Assembly: GCA_032173965.1 (NCBI GenBank)
Contig: JAVUNC010000006.1
Coordinates: forward strand, 21,570,370-21,634,369
Length of the DNA: 64,000 nucleotides
DNA from: Sitta carolinensis
Taxonomy: Eukaryota; Chordata; Aves; Passeriformes; Sittidae
Reading direction: 5' to 3'
How positions within the stretch are numbered: the first letter of the stretch is position 1; every line of letters begins with the position of its first letter. This document shows positions 36,717 to 49,610 of this stretch, one piece after another. Under the pieces are notes generated by a model that had not been told where the DNA came from, searched no databases, and was given only the letters and a program-made list of their open reading frames with translations. A program made the translations under genes and the position numbers.

Positions 36717-39700
36717 AAAAATTCTCAGTTGTGTTTACAGTCATACATTTTGTGGTGGTTTTTGGGAAGCTCTTCTCATTGATGGACCACTTTATACTTG
36801 AAGCAACTTCAGATCTGAAGTGACATCCATTTTAAAATTCCTATGTTTCATCTTGGCTTTTTCTGACTGATGAAAGTTCCCACTACCTCCTTGCAGGGCA
36901 GATAAAGTTTCTGAGGCGTCTTCTGCTTATAAACACATTTCAAAATTTTTCAACTTACCTGTCTGGCTTTTCATGTAACTCTTGTTCATCTCCTGCTGTG
37001 CTGTTCAGGAAGAAGCCAGTGCAGGTTTCCAGTGGGGTTGCCAAATGCAGATGCAGTGTGGGATCTCTGCTTGTCCTTGAGTGTTGTTCGTGTCTGTGCA
37101 TGGACTGAAGGAGGAGGGAAAGTCGTCCTGGCTGTGGAATTCAGCTGGGGACTCAGCTTGCACATAGATGGATTTGCTGTCTGCTCCCAGACTCCGGCTT
37201 GGTTTAATGACTTGGTGATTTTCTGCACTATCTGCTGTAGATAGATTGGTGAAACTGCTTAGGTGACTCGAGTTCTGCTTTTAAGCCTTAATTTGAAAAT
37301 GTACTTTAGGTTTCAGTTAAAGGAGTGGCTGTAGCACATAATGGGAGTTACCAGTTCAGTGTGTTCAAGGTCATGATTCTCTGAGAATCACTGGCTCCAG
37401 CAGTCATAGCTGGAAGGCTGCTCTTCTGGAGAAACAGATTTTGTTTTGTTTTATTTTTCTTTGATATTGACAGAGACCTTTACGTCTTGTGCTGCGTTTA
37501 TGGTGGATCTCCTAAGTGCATATTGTGAATGTGTGATCAGGGTCAGTTCAGAACTTGCAAGGAGATTAATCAAACACCAGAAGAATTATGTCTGAATAGA
37601 ACATAAACTGCAGTGGAGGAAAACAATGAAAAGGATTAGATCCGAGGAAAGGTCTGTGGGGTTTTTTTGAAAGCTTGTGTATGGCTGGAAAGAGCAAACG
37701 TTTTGCTTCATTTAAGCTAAGAAAGAAAACATACTTGAGTGGGTTTTCTGCAGCTATCCTATTCCTTGGAGTACTTTTGACTTTCTCAGAGTGCAGATTT
37801 GTATCCAGCTGTAGGCTTTATTCACAACATCTCAGTACCAATGTAAAATCAGAGAGCAGAAACGTCAGACTCTAAAATCTATGTTTATTGAAGCAAATCA
37901 CAGCATCAATCGTCTGCATGTTTAATGTTTGTTATAAAAGAGGAAACTGAGTGCATTCTGGAAGTTAAACTAATCCCCTTGGTGTGTACGGGCAGGAGGT
38001 CACACATGTGGAAGTGAAAGACTCAGGGTTTTTTTCTTAAAATATGGAAAACAGTTTACTCTGAATAAACAAGTCTGGGAAATGTAGGACTTTGCCTTTG
38101 ATGCTCTTCTCGTGGAGAACCAAGAAGCTGTTCCTCTTCAGTCCTGGCAGAATCAGGGATGAATAGTTTTCCATTTTCAGCTGAAATTTGTAAATGGGTA
38201 AATACTGTAACAGTCCACTTGGGTCTACTTTAAAATATAAACCAAGAAATTACTTTCTAGGCTGTTAAGGTTTATTTGGGTTTTTTTTTTGCTGAAAGCA
38301 GTATCTTACTTAAGCTATTTCATGTTCCCTCTTAACAGCAGGATTACAAGGTTCTACTGTGATTACAAGGTTGCTTGAGAACGGATTTTTCCTAAGAAGT
38401 CAGGAACTTATTATCCAATTCAAACTGAAATTATGGCTCGTTTATACTTGCAGAACTAATGCTGCTCTCTAACTTGCTCAGTAGTGATAGAAGGTATAAA
38501 CTTGATACTTTAAGATAACAGCCTTCATCTTCTGTGCCCTAATGAGAAGGTGTGTGAGTGCAGAACCAATCCTGTGCCTTGCTCTGGGTGGGGTTTGTTG
38601 GTTCAGGGTGCCAGCAGAGAAGTTTTACAACTGTTTACAAAGTCCTACAGAAGCGTCCTATTTCCTGTTGGTATTGTCTGCACAGCCTTTGGTTCTCAGT
38701 TTGTCCTGAGCACTTGTGACTGCTGTGGCTGTGAAACCTTCCAAAGATGACTCCTCTGGCGTGTTAGTTGCAGTCTTTGTTTAGTTCTTCTCGTGGTGTC
38801 ATCTCAGCTGTCTGATTATTCTGCACTGTCATTCTTGTGGCTCGTTTGTCCCGTGGTCAGCAAGGCAAGTGAAGTAGAAGAGGATTTGGTCTAAGCTGGT
38901 CTCGAGCTGGTTTCCAGTGTACTTTGTGCTGTCAAATCCTTTTTTGCCTCTACTGTTTGATACCCTAAATCTCATTTGTGTTGAGGATGCTTTTTCTTTT
39001 ATCAACAGAAATCCTTATGTTTATTCTCGCTCTGTCCAAGGTCACCACTGCAAGCTTGCATGTGACTTGTCACGAGTTTAAACCTTGAGGGACAAGGAAT
39101 GAGGATGCTGGCATAGGGAGTGTGCTTGCTTCCAGAGACTTCTGAGGCAAAGCTGCTCATTTTGTTTGTTTTTCAGACATCACTAAATGGTGCCCTTGCA
39201 TTTTTCACTTCAGCTGCATAGACCAATGTCCAAGGGGCTCATGCTCTTCCTTTAGAGAGCTTATTTCCCTCTTGATAAGGTGCAGTTCAGAATTTTATGC
39301 CTCCTTTATCTTTGCATCATATTTGGTTTTAGGCATCTCCTGGTGTAGCTTTATTTGGGCTAGTCCTGGGTCTTGAGTTCATGGTGACATTCCCGTATTT
39401 TGGGGGACCAATTCGTGGCTTGTCTGACAAACTGTAAGTAACATCTGGGATTAGACTGCTTTAATCCTATTACTTGCTAGCCTGGAATAGTCTTGGTGCT
39501 CCTGTTAAGCAAAGAGTACAGTGGAGAGCAGTGGGGGTTCCCAGGCAGAGATTAGTGAGCACAGAGGGCAGAGCAGGAGCAGCGCTGTGCCAGCTCCTCT
39601 GCACCACCAGCTGTGCCCCCTCTGTGCTGCCTCCTCTCTTTGACCTTGTAACGTGACCTCCTGTGCAAATACTCTCCCGGGTCTCTGCAGTGGTGATAAC

Positions 39701-42700
39701 TGAATAATGATTTCAAACCAAACAAAGAGCAGGGGAGGGCAGCGGCCAGCAGGCTGTTTGTAGGGTTTTCTCAAAATCTGAGTAGGCATTGTGGGAATTC
39801 AGCGCTAAGAGTGACCTGTCTTTGCGTTTGCCTAGGAATAAACAGCTCTCCTGCCCTTCCCACAAAGAGCACTTGTTGGCTTGAGTTAAAAAGATCTTGG
39901 GATTCAAGAAGACAGTCCTTGTAGGAAATCCCTGTGCAGTGAAAGTTCAGCAGTTTTCAGCATTTGGGATTTGAAGACTTGTCGCTGAGGGGCTGTGAGC
40001 AGGAGGACGCAGCATTTTAGTGTGATGGGATTGTGAGTGATGTGTGAACAAGGTGACACTGGACTTGCATTGTCTTCATCTAGACAATGCTTCTGCAATT
40101 ACTCCTGATTAGTATAACCTCTGCTCCTAAAAATAGCAAGTATCAGCTGTTTTGCAATGAAGTTTCACTCAGTTCTTCATATTCCAGCCTTGGAAGTCCT
40201 CGTGTGAGGTCACTGGGAAGCACGCATACAGCTGGGTGGTACAGCAGTTATTGGCTCATGCAGAAGAGAGTAATTCAGCTAAAAGCTTTCCTCTGTTTCA
40301 CAACAGAAATATCATCTGGAGGGAGCACATTATAAACAGCAGTTGTGCAAATGGATACAGACAACGTCTAGGAAGCTGAAGAGTTTGTTGTATTAAAAGC
40401 AAGATGAGCTCTGTTTGATGAGGAATGATATGAAGGTGCTGATAGCTGAAGGACCTGTTTAGGCATCCTGCTTTCAATAGCAGTTTGTTTCTGCTGGAGG
40501 GAAGGAAACCAAGCAAGCTCTGGTTTGTGTTTCTGGGAATGATTTACTTCAGGTCATTTAACAGTATAATTTTTAATACTGCACGCTGACCTCACTGTAG
40601 ATACAACTCGTGTTTCAAGGGGGATGGAGTAGATGTGGGCTGTACCTTGTCTGGGTAGCACAAGGCTTCCTGTTCTAGGGAATCGGTACAAAGGCCACAC
40701 GTGCCCTCACTGAGTGTTTGTCAATAAAGACCTGATGTTCTTCTGTCATGTTTATTGCTTATATTAACTGTGATATAGTTACATTGCTGTGTAGCAACTG
40801 ATTGTATTTACTAGAGGTGCTGGCAAGTGGCTGCACAGTGAGTCAAGTACTGTGTGAAATGTCTCTTGTGCTGCCTCCCCAAAGGAGAGGGGACAGGCAA
40901 GAAAAGTTATGAGACAGCTGGCACATGGTAGGTTAAAAGGAGAAGGCCAAGAAGCATTGTGGTCATCTCCTTGAGTACTGTAATGTTAACTGACCCCTGC
41001 TGTTACAATTTTTTTTTTCTCTTTACATTCAAGGAATTGAGGACAAAAAGTTACCAGATGTTCTTTTTGAGGAATGCTTTTTAACTTTTTGAAGTACTTA
41101 CTGAACTGTAATGATGGGTTTAGTGGGCTTTCAAGTTACTCTTCACCCAGAAATGTGTGCCGTCTTTAATTTAGAATCCAGTTCATAAGCTCTCATGAAA
41201 TAATTTTATTCTTCAAACCGGCTGGCTTTAGGAATGCCTCAACAAACAGGTAGGCTTCAAACTTCTGAGGTGTATCCTCTTAAGGTATGGAAATGTCATG
41301 GGTGAGGACAGAGTGGGACTGACTGTGAAGACAATTAGTCACTGTAGGAAAATAAACAAACTGAAGCGAATAAAAGCTCAAATCTCTGCTTGCCTGTTAG
41401 AAATAAACTGGAGCCCAAACGTGCAAACCCTGGAGCACGTGCCCCTAGGAAGAGTGAAAAAACTGTTTAGTCTGGACACAGAAGTTAATGGGCTGAAATT
41501 TTGATATAAGCACAGCTGTATTTCTTCATGTGCTGCAGCATGAATTCAGTTTGATTGTTGGTGTCTGATTTAATGGTGACAGAGGCCCAGCCTTTGAAAC
41601 GGGAGCAGAGTTTGTGTGCTGGTGACAGATAGCCAGGGCTGCCTGGTTCCTGCTTCCCAGCACATCCTGTGGCAGGGTTCAGCACCTCACAGACTGACTG
41701 TGTTTTTTATGGAACATTGACTAATATACCAAACTGTTGCTTGTACTTTCAACTTGCCTTCCTCCTAGTGCGTGTGTGACCTCTGAGAGCAAATAGCTGT
41801 GCAGCTCAATACTTGGATTCAAGATCATTTTGGTGTTGAAGAAGAATCTTTCAGGCTTGATAGGATTCATTACCTTGTGCTTGCCCTACCCTTCCTTATA
41901 ATATACATGCAGTACGTACTTTGAATCGCATTCTGAATCTTAAGGTTTGCTGGAGTCGTTTCCTAGTGTATCAGGGAGTGAGTTTTGACTTAGGAGTTTG
42001 GTGTGTGATGGGAGAGGTGGCAGTGCCCTGCTGCAGGTCTGCACCTCCTCTGGCAGGACTGCAGTACAGAGGAATTCTTCGTGAGTGTTCCCTCATCTGA
42101 CTCTGCCAGAAGATTTAATTAAATGGGCTGTCAGTACCTTGGTGGCTTTTGTCAAAAAACTACTGGCAGATTGAACAGATGGAATGATTTGGTGTTGGGG
42201 CAGATCTGTGAGGGAACAGGTTATGAGCAGCTGAGCAACTCCTTCCATCAGAGCGAAAAATGGAGAAGGAGGTTTGGCAACAGCCAAATGGACAAGCCTT
42301 GCACGGTTTTTTACTCCACTTTTGTTTTAGGCTGGGCTTAACTGGAAAAATGAAAGATGAGAGATGCCTCAAAACAGCCCTGGTGGTGCAGCTGCCCTCA
42401 GGACAGCACTGGCATTCCAGGAGGTTGCAGGATCTGGCTCCATGGGCAGTGGTGCTTTATTCTTATGACTGTGCTGAGATTTGCTCCCTAGGCGAGATGC
42501 CTTGCTCCAGGTGCCAGGGTAGGGACTGCAGTTGCTTGTTTGGTTTTAGGGATGTGCACTGCAAATTTTTCCCCTGTAATTTCCACAAATGTTTTCTTAA
42601 TACCTAAATGTTCTTTTCTACCCTTTTTGGTAATGAGTCCCTGCGCCTGTTTAAAAGACTTTGATGGAGCTTTCCCAGAATCTCTAGATATGTTCCTTCT

Positions 42701-45700
42701 TTTGCCTATGAAAGATAACTAAGCTGGGTTTTTTCCAGTATTTTCAGTCTGCTTGCTGTCAGAGCAAAAGAGCTTTAACTTTTGACTTGGATTTGGTGCC
42801 TTTTCCATGTTTGAACACAAAATGCTGGAGATCCATTGCTGGTTTAGCTGTGCCTTATCTCTGGTGGTGCAATCCCACTTCCAGCTGCAAAACTGGAGTG
42901 CCATATATCCAGTTTTATTACAAGTTTGGAGTTTCCAGCATGCAGAGACCGGTGTTATCCAGCAACTAGCTGCCCATGTAAGGAGGCAGGAAGACTACAG
43001 AAAGTACAGTTCCCTCTGTAAGCAAAGCCAGGGTTTAAGTGATTAGCAGGGTCTAATCTAAGTCAAGCTCCGTGTACCCTCCTAGTTTATTATGTGCAAT
43101 GTGGCTTCAAATTCCGCTCAGGAATTGGCCTCTGATCACGTGTTGCTGGTTTGCACCTTCAGCTCTTTGCAGGAGACTGGTTTATGTTATGGCTTTAGCT
43201 ACTGGAAATCTTTTGGTGTGGAGGGAACAATGGTAAAACGATACTTTGTTAAAGGGTGAACAGATTCTTGAGGGAAAAGTGATTTGCTCTTTCACCTCTG
43301 GGCATTCTACAGCCAGTGCAGGCGGGGAGGAAGGAACTGGATTTGGAGTTGGCTGGGGTCCAGTTGCAGGCTCTATTCAGACCCAAGCCAGAAAGGAGTA
43401 TGGGTTTATTTGTAAGTTTTGGGCAGAGATGACAGTTGAGAAAAACCAGCTGTCTCACTTTTGTGAACTGATGAAATTAGTTACGAATATGTCAGGTGGT
43501 AAAAGTGGGATGCTTTGTGCTGTGTAGAGATTGAGAAATGCATTAAAGATCAGTTTGTCATGCCTAAGTCAAGAGACCAAAACACTTAGCTGAGTTGAAC
43601 TAAAAGAGATAAGAATGTATGATGCTCTTTAATATCCAGAAAATAAGTGTATTCATTTGTAAAAACAAGTAATTTATTGTAACCACGAGTGCAGAGGGAT
43701 GTTCTCCCACCTCCTGCACCATTCTTACTTGTGCATGAACTAAGTGGAGCTTGTGCAAGTGACTGTGAGCAGCCTTTGGTTTACTTAGCCATTAGTAAAT
43801 GATAATTTAGGGGTAACACACATTTCATTTTCTTTTTGCTTCTCTTCCTAGACTTTACTCTGTATTTGGAGAAAAACGGAGTTTATTTGATGTACAGACT
43901 TATACAGTGTGACAGCTATTGCCAAAATTTAAATAATGAGGTACAGCAAGCAGAATTTGACAGGACCTTTTAGTTTCCTGTTGTTAGTTGTTTGTTTTGG
44001 AAGAACAAAAGTCCAGATAATAACTGGACAGTTCAGATGGGCAGTTTGGCTTGGCATAATCGAATCCTGGGTAAAATCTGGAGAAGTTCTGAACAGGTGC
44101 TTGTTTCACACTGATGGTCATGACTGCTTGTAGCCTCCAGAACTGCTGGTGTTCATGGTGTGGGATGAGCTGTTTAAGGCTCTGGAGCTGGGACAGAGCA
44201 AGGTGTCAGTTTTGGGATGGTGATGCCACAGCCAGAGAGAAGCAGTCCCTGCTCCTGGCTGCCCAGGCAGTTTTCTCCAGGAGGACAGTGAATCCTCAGC
44301 TCTGCTGGCACCACGAGCTCCCTATCCCAGTCATTTTCCATCTGCCTCTGGTGAGCACGCTGTGATTTACTGAGAGATGTAGTGACAGGTGAGGTTGTAG
44401 TCTGTAACTGGAAATGAAGGATGTCACAGAACTGATTTTATTCCACAGCCTCCCGATGCTATTTGAGCTCAGGTGAGGAGAAGCTGTAAAGATGAATGAG
44501 ATTCCCACCCCCCTTCTTGTTAGACATCAGGGAATCCATGTGACTGGTTCTCACCTCTGAGGAAAAGCTTCAATTGGAGCTGTCACCTCAGTAGACAAAG
44601 AAGGAATCCAACTGCAGGATATGTACCCAGAGGAAATCATGCTTTGCTGGTTCCCTGGCTTATGAAACTCCTTGTTTTTTCCATTGTTCTCCTTGTCACT
44701 ACTATTGCTTCACCTCTGCTGCCTGCAGTAGTAATAACAGTGTTGGGATGTCGAATTTGAATGAGTGGGGATGGACACAAATGTTCTGCTACCCCAGGTA
44801 AATGTTCTGCAGGCCAAGTAACTGAGGGGTGGATGTAGAAGAGGTTGGGAATATTGTCTATTCTTGGAAAACCAGCTTCTTTGGAGTAATTTTGGACACA
44901 ACCTGAAACTGCTTTGAGAATTGTCAACAATGTCTCATGTAGTTTAGCAGCCTCATATTTTGCCTCATGTATGAGCTCAGTTCAGAGATAAGAATAGCAT
45001 TCTGTGTTGCTCAAACATTTAAATTTTCTGGATGTGGAAAGTCTTCTTTTCCTAGTGGTTGTAAAATAGCCTAGTGGAGGATTTTTCTCCTTGGCTAAAA
45101 CTCTGAAAGGAAAAGTTTGGGGTTCATCCAGACATGAATGCCTCTCCAGAAGATTTCAGGCTTGTTCCTTTATAATGGGCAGTTCCAGGACATTTGCTTC
45201 TGAGTTGTACAGAGATACTGAAACAAACTGATGGGGTATGAATATTTCTGGATGTCATTCCTATCTTCTGCTCCCCCTCAAGGTGGTGCAGCCTGAGAGA
45301 TTTCTACAAATGCCCTTTTTTGATAGGGCTGTAGGAGGAAAAGAAAACAGTTGTGGGAGACCCTTAGAGATATTCCTCTGGGTATAATGCCAAAGAAATG
45401 ACCAAGTAGCAAGGGAATGTGTGGTTTATGTTCTGAAATGCACGTGCAGCACCTTTAGGGGCAAGGGAGGACAGGAAAGAATTTGGTATCTGCAAAAGCC
45501 ACATAAAAACGAGATAGCACAGACATAATCTGAGTCTTCCTCATGCACTGCAGTGGCTGCAAAGCTTTTTAGCATTGTAGCACTCCCCTCTTCATGGAAA
45601 CAGTGCAGCATGGCCAAGGTGCCCTTATGGAGAGTGATGTCAGGTATGAAAACTTGAGGGCAATAGGGAATCTCTCGAGCCAGGCAGCTGTAATCAATTA

Positions 45701-48700
45701 CTTGATTTCTGTGTCTCTGAACTAGCTCCTGCAGTCATGCTTTGCTGGGCAATGCACTTCCAATTTCAGTCTTGGACTCATGAGCTTTATTTCCACAGCT
45801 GAATTTCCATTTGGCTTGCAAAAGCTACTCCTGAATCCTGTAATGCTGTTTGATATTATGGCCTGTACTTGGGGAAACATTGCTTTAAACAGATTCTCTG
45901 TTTTCTTGGTCTGGTTTGCCCCATAGGGTGTCCTTGCCTTGAAAATCAAAGGAATCTAGAGAAATAGAGGGAAACATACGGGGTGGCTTGTTTTCTTGAA
46001 AGTTGGTGAACAAAAATAGTAATAGTATGCTGTCTGTCTTTGTGGGTGTTGGCAGAGAAAAAGAGCTGGATTTCAAAAGGAAAAAATTTGAGGGAGAACT
46101 ATCTGTGGTTTTAAACTTATTTTCTGTTCCACAAACCATTGTGCCACTTGTGCACATAACTTAATGTCAACGAAACTTCAGCTCGCAGGGTGTAACCAGA
46201 AGTAGGCAGGCTGGGATAGCCCTGCAAATGAGCTGAGTGAGAATTTTGCTCTAGGAAACTTCTCTGCTGTAGAGCTTTCAGTGTGGCTTCCGAGTTTCAG
46301 AGTATAAACACAGTCTTGTGTGGCTGTCCTGCATAAAACTGTCTTGCTGCTTCAGTGAGGAGGAGATGCCTTCCCCTGTGCAGAGCACAGATCTCTTATT
46401 CAGGCACTGCTCACCAAGCTCTGTACTGAGATTCTTCAGAGATCAGAATCTCTGAGCGTTTGGAGGGGAAAAAACATCAGGGAATTTGTCACTTCTGTTG
46501 CTTTGATTCATTCTTAGTAAGTGGTGTTTTCTGAGGTCAATGTATATTTTATGTAGCAATTTGGGACACCTTCTTAAAGGAAGCAAAATCTCAAAATTCT
46601 GTCGAGGAAGGTATGAAACTGAAAGGTACATAGATCAGAATTCATTTTGCTGATCAGCAGTAAACACTTAATCACTTAATGGCTTTGCAGAAATCTTTTC
46701 CTGGCTAGAGATGTCTGATTAACTTTGTTGTAGTTTATGATAAAAGCAAACACCCAAGGTTGCTGTGAATTAGTAAGCTGTCAGTGTGTTTTAAGTCTGA
46801 AGAAGATATATTAAAATCTCGCTCTCTGCACTGCTGCACTGTTAATTTCTGGTTTATTAAGACTTTTTAAAACCCCCACAGTTACAGCAGTGCTGTGATG
46901 CCTCTCTACTTAGGGTCCACACACACAGCCAGTAGATTTCAGGCAGTTTTTTCAGACTGGGTATGAAGAATAATTTATCCTTTGTGGATTTTAGGGCACA
47001 TAACGCACTTGGTAACCAAGAACAGGCAGAAAGGTAATTCTTTGCTTTTTCTCTTTGCTTACCCACTCTAAATGTGCTAGGAGCAGGCAGTGCAGTAGAT
47101 TATCTTCCCCCTGACAGCTTGTGCCATGGAGCAGTTGATATAATGCAGAATCAGTGATATTAAGGAAGCTGCTGTGTTCAGAGGCAGCAATGCTTGCAAG
47201 TGCTACAAAGAAGGAAACCCAATGCTTTATTTTCTGTTCTGAGGCAAATATTTGGGATTCTGTTCAGCAGTTGGGGTTGAACTGGGAGCTGTGTGTTTGT
47301 GAGGGTGTCTTTTTCCCTGGGAAACTAAAAGGAATGCTAAAATTGGTAGAATTAGACTCAGATGTTCAGCTCAGGATGCAGTAGTTGAGTGCCTCGCTTT
47401 CTATTCAGTGCACTGCTGGTGAGATCACCTGTATTCACAAAATGGATGCAAATTTTCTCTCTTCCTCTGTGCTAAATGGTACTGAAACCAATCTAAGAAG
47501 ATTCTTGTCATGCTTGAGTGTTTGAAAAAGCTGTAACAGGCATCCTGGAACTTCTTCCACTGTCTGCAGAATCACAAAAATGACATTGCCACTGCTTGTG
47601 TTTGGAGGTGAACTGAAGTTATAAGAAAGCTATCACCTTTTCTTATGAAAATGTGAACTATCAAATAGTCCTTGATAGGGTTTTGGGGAAAGCACTTGAT
47701 TTCTTAGGAAGTGACTCTGCTTTTATTTTCAATGGCTCCAATAGTCCTTTGAGTGAAATGTAGTTTCTCCATAATGTTTAATGTAGCGCAGTAACTTGGT
47801 GTTATTACTGTTCATTCCTCAGGCTGAAATTTGAGCAGTTTGGTTTTGCACCTTCAAGCGTGTGGGAAGTACAGATAGGTAGGGAGGATGTTCAGAATGT
47901 CAGGGCAGGTGGGTTTTGAGGTCTCTCATCCCTTTGCATGCCATGAAGTCTAATTTGTCTCAGTTTTTGAAACTTGCAGCCTTTTCTTGCTCTGGTGTTT
48001 CAGAGCAGATTGCAGTTTCCAAACAAAGCTGTGTGGTTCCTGAGCCTCTGGTGGTGTGGATCGAGTCTCCCTTCTTTCCTCCTGTGCACCAAAACCCAAC
48101 TTTGCTTTCGAAGGGATATTGTGTTTTTCTGACTTGTTTTGAATGCAGTGAAAGTCAGATCTGTGTCTGTGTGTATTTCACCAAATGCCACATCAAACAA
48201 ATCCGGTGGCATTTGGTAGATTATAGATCCTTCTCAGATGAGTAGCATTTCCTCCGTGCTGGGAGAGGTTTAGGGTTGGAAAGAGGATTCTCTAAACAGG
48301 GTGCTTTGCTCACCTCTTGTGCTCTTTTAGCCAGAATAAAAAGCATGCTTTGAAATGAACCTGATTAGTTTATACCCTCTATTTTGCTGTGCACTACCGT
48401 TGCTGGTTTTATGCAGCAGTGAATGGTTTTAGCTGACAGCTTTGGAGATGGGCTTAAAGCACTGAATAAAATTGCCTCCTTGTTAAATGAATGCTGGGGG
48501 GAGCAGCAAAAGGTTGGAAATAAGGATTGTTAAGAAAATCATTATGTGAAAGAAGAGGTTTCCTTACCCCTTACCCTTTGCTTTCTAAAAGGGAAACCTC
48601 TTGCATTCTAATGCTCTGCTGGCATATTAGTTCTGTTGGAATTGGTATAATAATATTTTAAATGTGGGGTTTTTTTCTGTTAAAGTTGCTACCTTTCTTT

Positions 48701-49162
48701 TTCCCTGATCATATCATGGTTTTGGATGACTTCTGTGTTTTATGTTGTGAGACTCGGGTCATCCCTGCCTGGAGAGTTTTTAGCTAGTAAGTTGTTTGGA
48801 ACTGTCAGGTTATTTGACTGCTTTAATTGAAGCTTATCCTGATGCTCTAGCAGGCTGCATCAGCATGTTCCTTGGGTTCTTCCAGAGCATCAGCTTTCAA
48901 CCAAACTCTGGTGCTACTTACACAGCTTTGATTTCACAAAAAACAAAAGTAACAAAGATTATTTCCCAGAAAAATAATCTGGGACAAGTAACAAGCCACT
49001 TGCTAAGAAAAATCAAGGAGGGCAATAAGAAGTTTCTGGAGGAAGTTTCTCCCAGCCCAGAAGGAACACCAGCTCTTTTGTATTCCTGACTGGATCTCCC
49101 TGCTCTTCTGTGCCAACTAGCTGCAGTAATAAAACTCTGACTCCTGTGCCCCTCACTTGGGG

Positions 49163-49610
49163 TGATGCCTAAGGTTTCAGCTTTTATGCTTTTTAGGTTC
49201 TGTGCTGTTTTGGTAGGTAGTTTTTAGGTTTCATATTAAGTGTTACTAAGCTCTCTTCACAGAGTAGAGAGACCAAACCATTCCTTCTCTGGTTTGATAC
49301 CAAGGACAACTTTCAGGCCTAGAACAAAAACAACAGGGAAGTGAGAAGGGAAAACCAAGGAGGATGGAGCTTCATAACCTGAAGCTGTAATTGCACAATT
49401 AACTCCAATATGCTCATGGACCAGAACTCATAAAAGTGTGGGACCTCGAGACCATTTGTCCATTTTGTGACCATTTTGGGTTCATCTTGGGTGTGCCCCA
49501 GCCAGGCTCTTGTGCTGCCCAGGTGCCCCATTGAGGCCTTTTAATAAATCCCTGCTTTATCCTTTTGCTCTGCCTGCTCTCTGTTCCAGGTCAGCCTCCA
49601 GAAGGCATCA
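49163..49610 (+). mobile_element. Solo LTR of an endogenous retrovirus, copy 2
   Basis: This 448 bp element is homologous along its whole length to 11202-11643. It starts TGATGCC and ends GGCATCA, with a TATA-like ATAAAAG near 49431, a polyadenylation signal (TTTTAATAAATCC) near 49540 and the same orientation as copy 1 and as PELI2. It is flanked by GGGG on both sides (49159-49162 and 49611-49614), a possible 4 bp target-site duplication. No gag, pol or env sequence adjoins it, so the internal region was lost by LTR-LTR recombination. Being in sense within intron 1, its polyadenylation signal could in principle act on the PELI2 precursor transcript. Confidence 0.82.

Noticed and set aside
38341..38375. 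Short tandem GATTACAAGGTT copies
   Set aside because: Only two copies, separated by 9 bases. This is most likely chance or a trivial slippage event.
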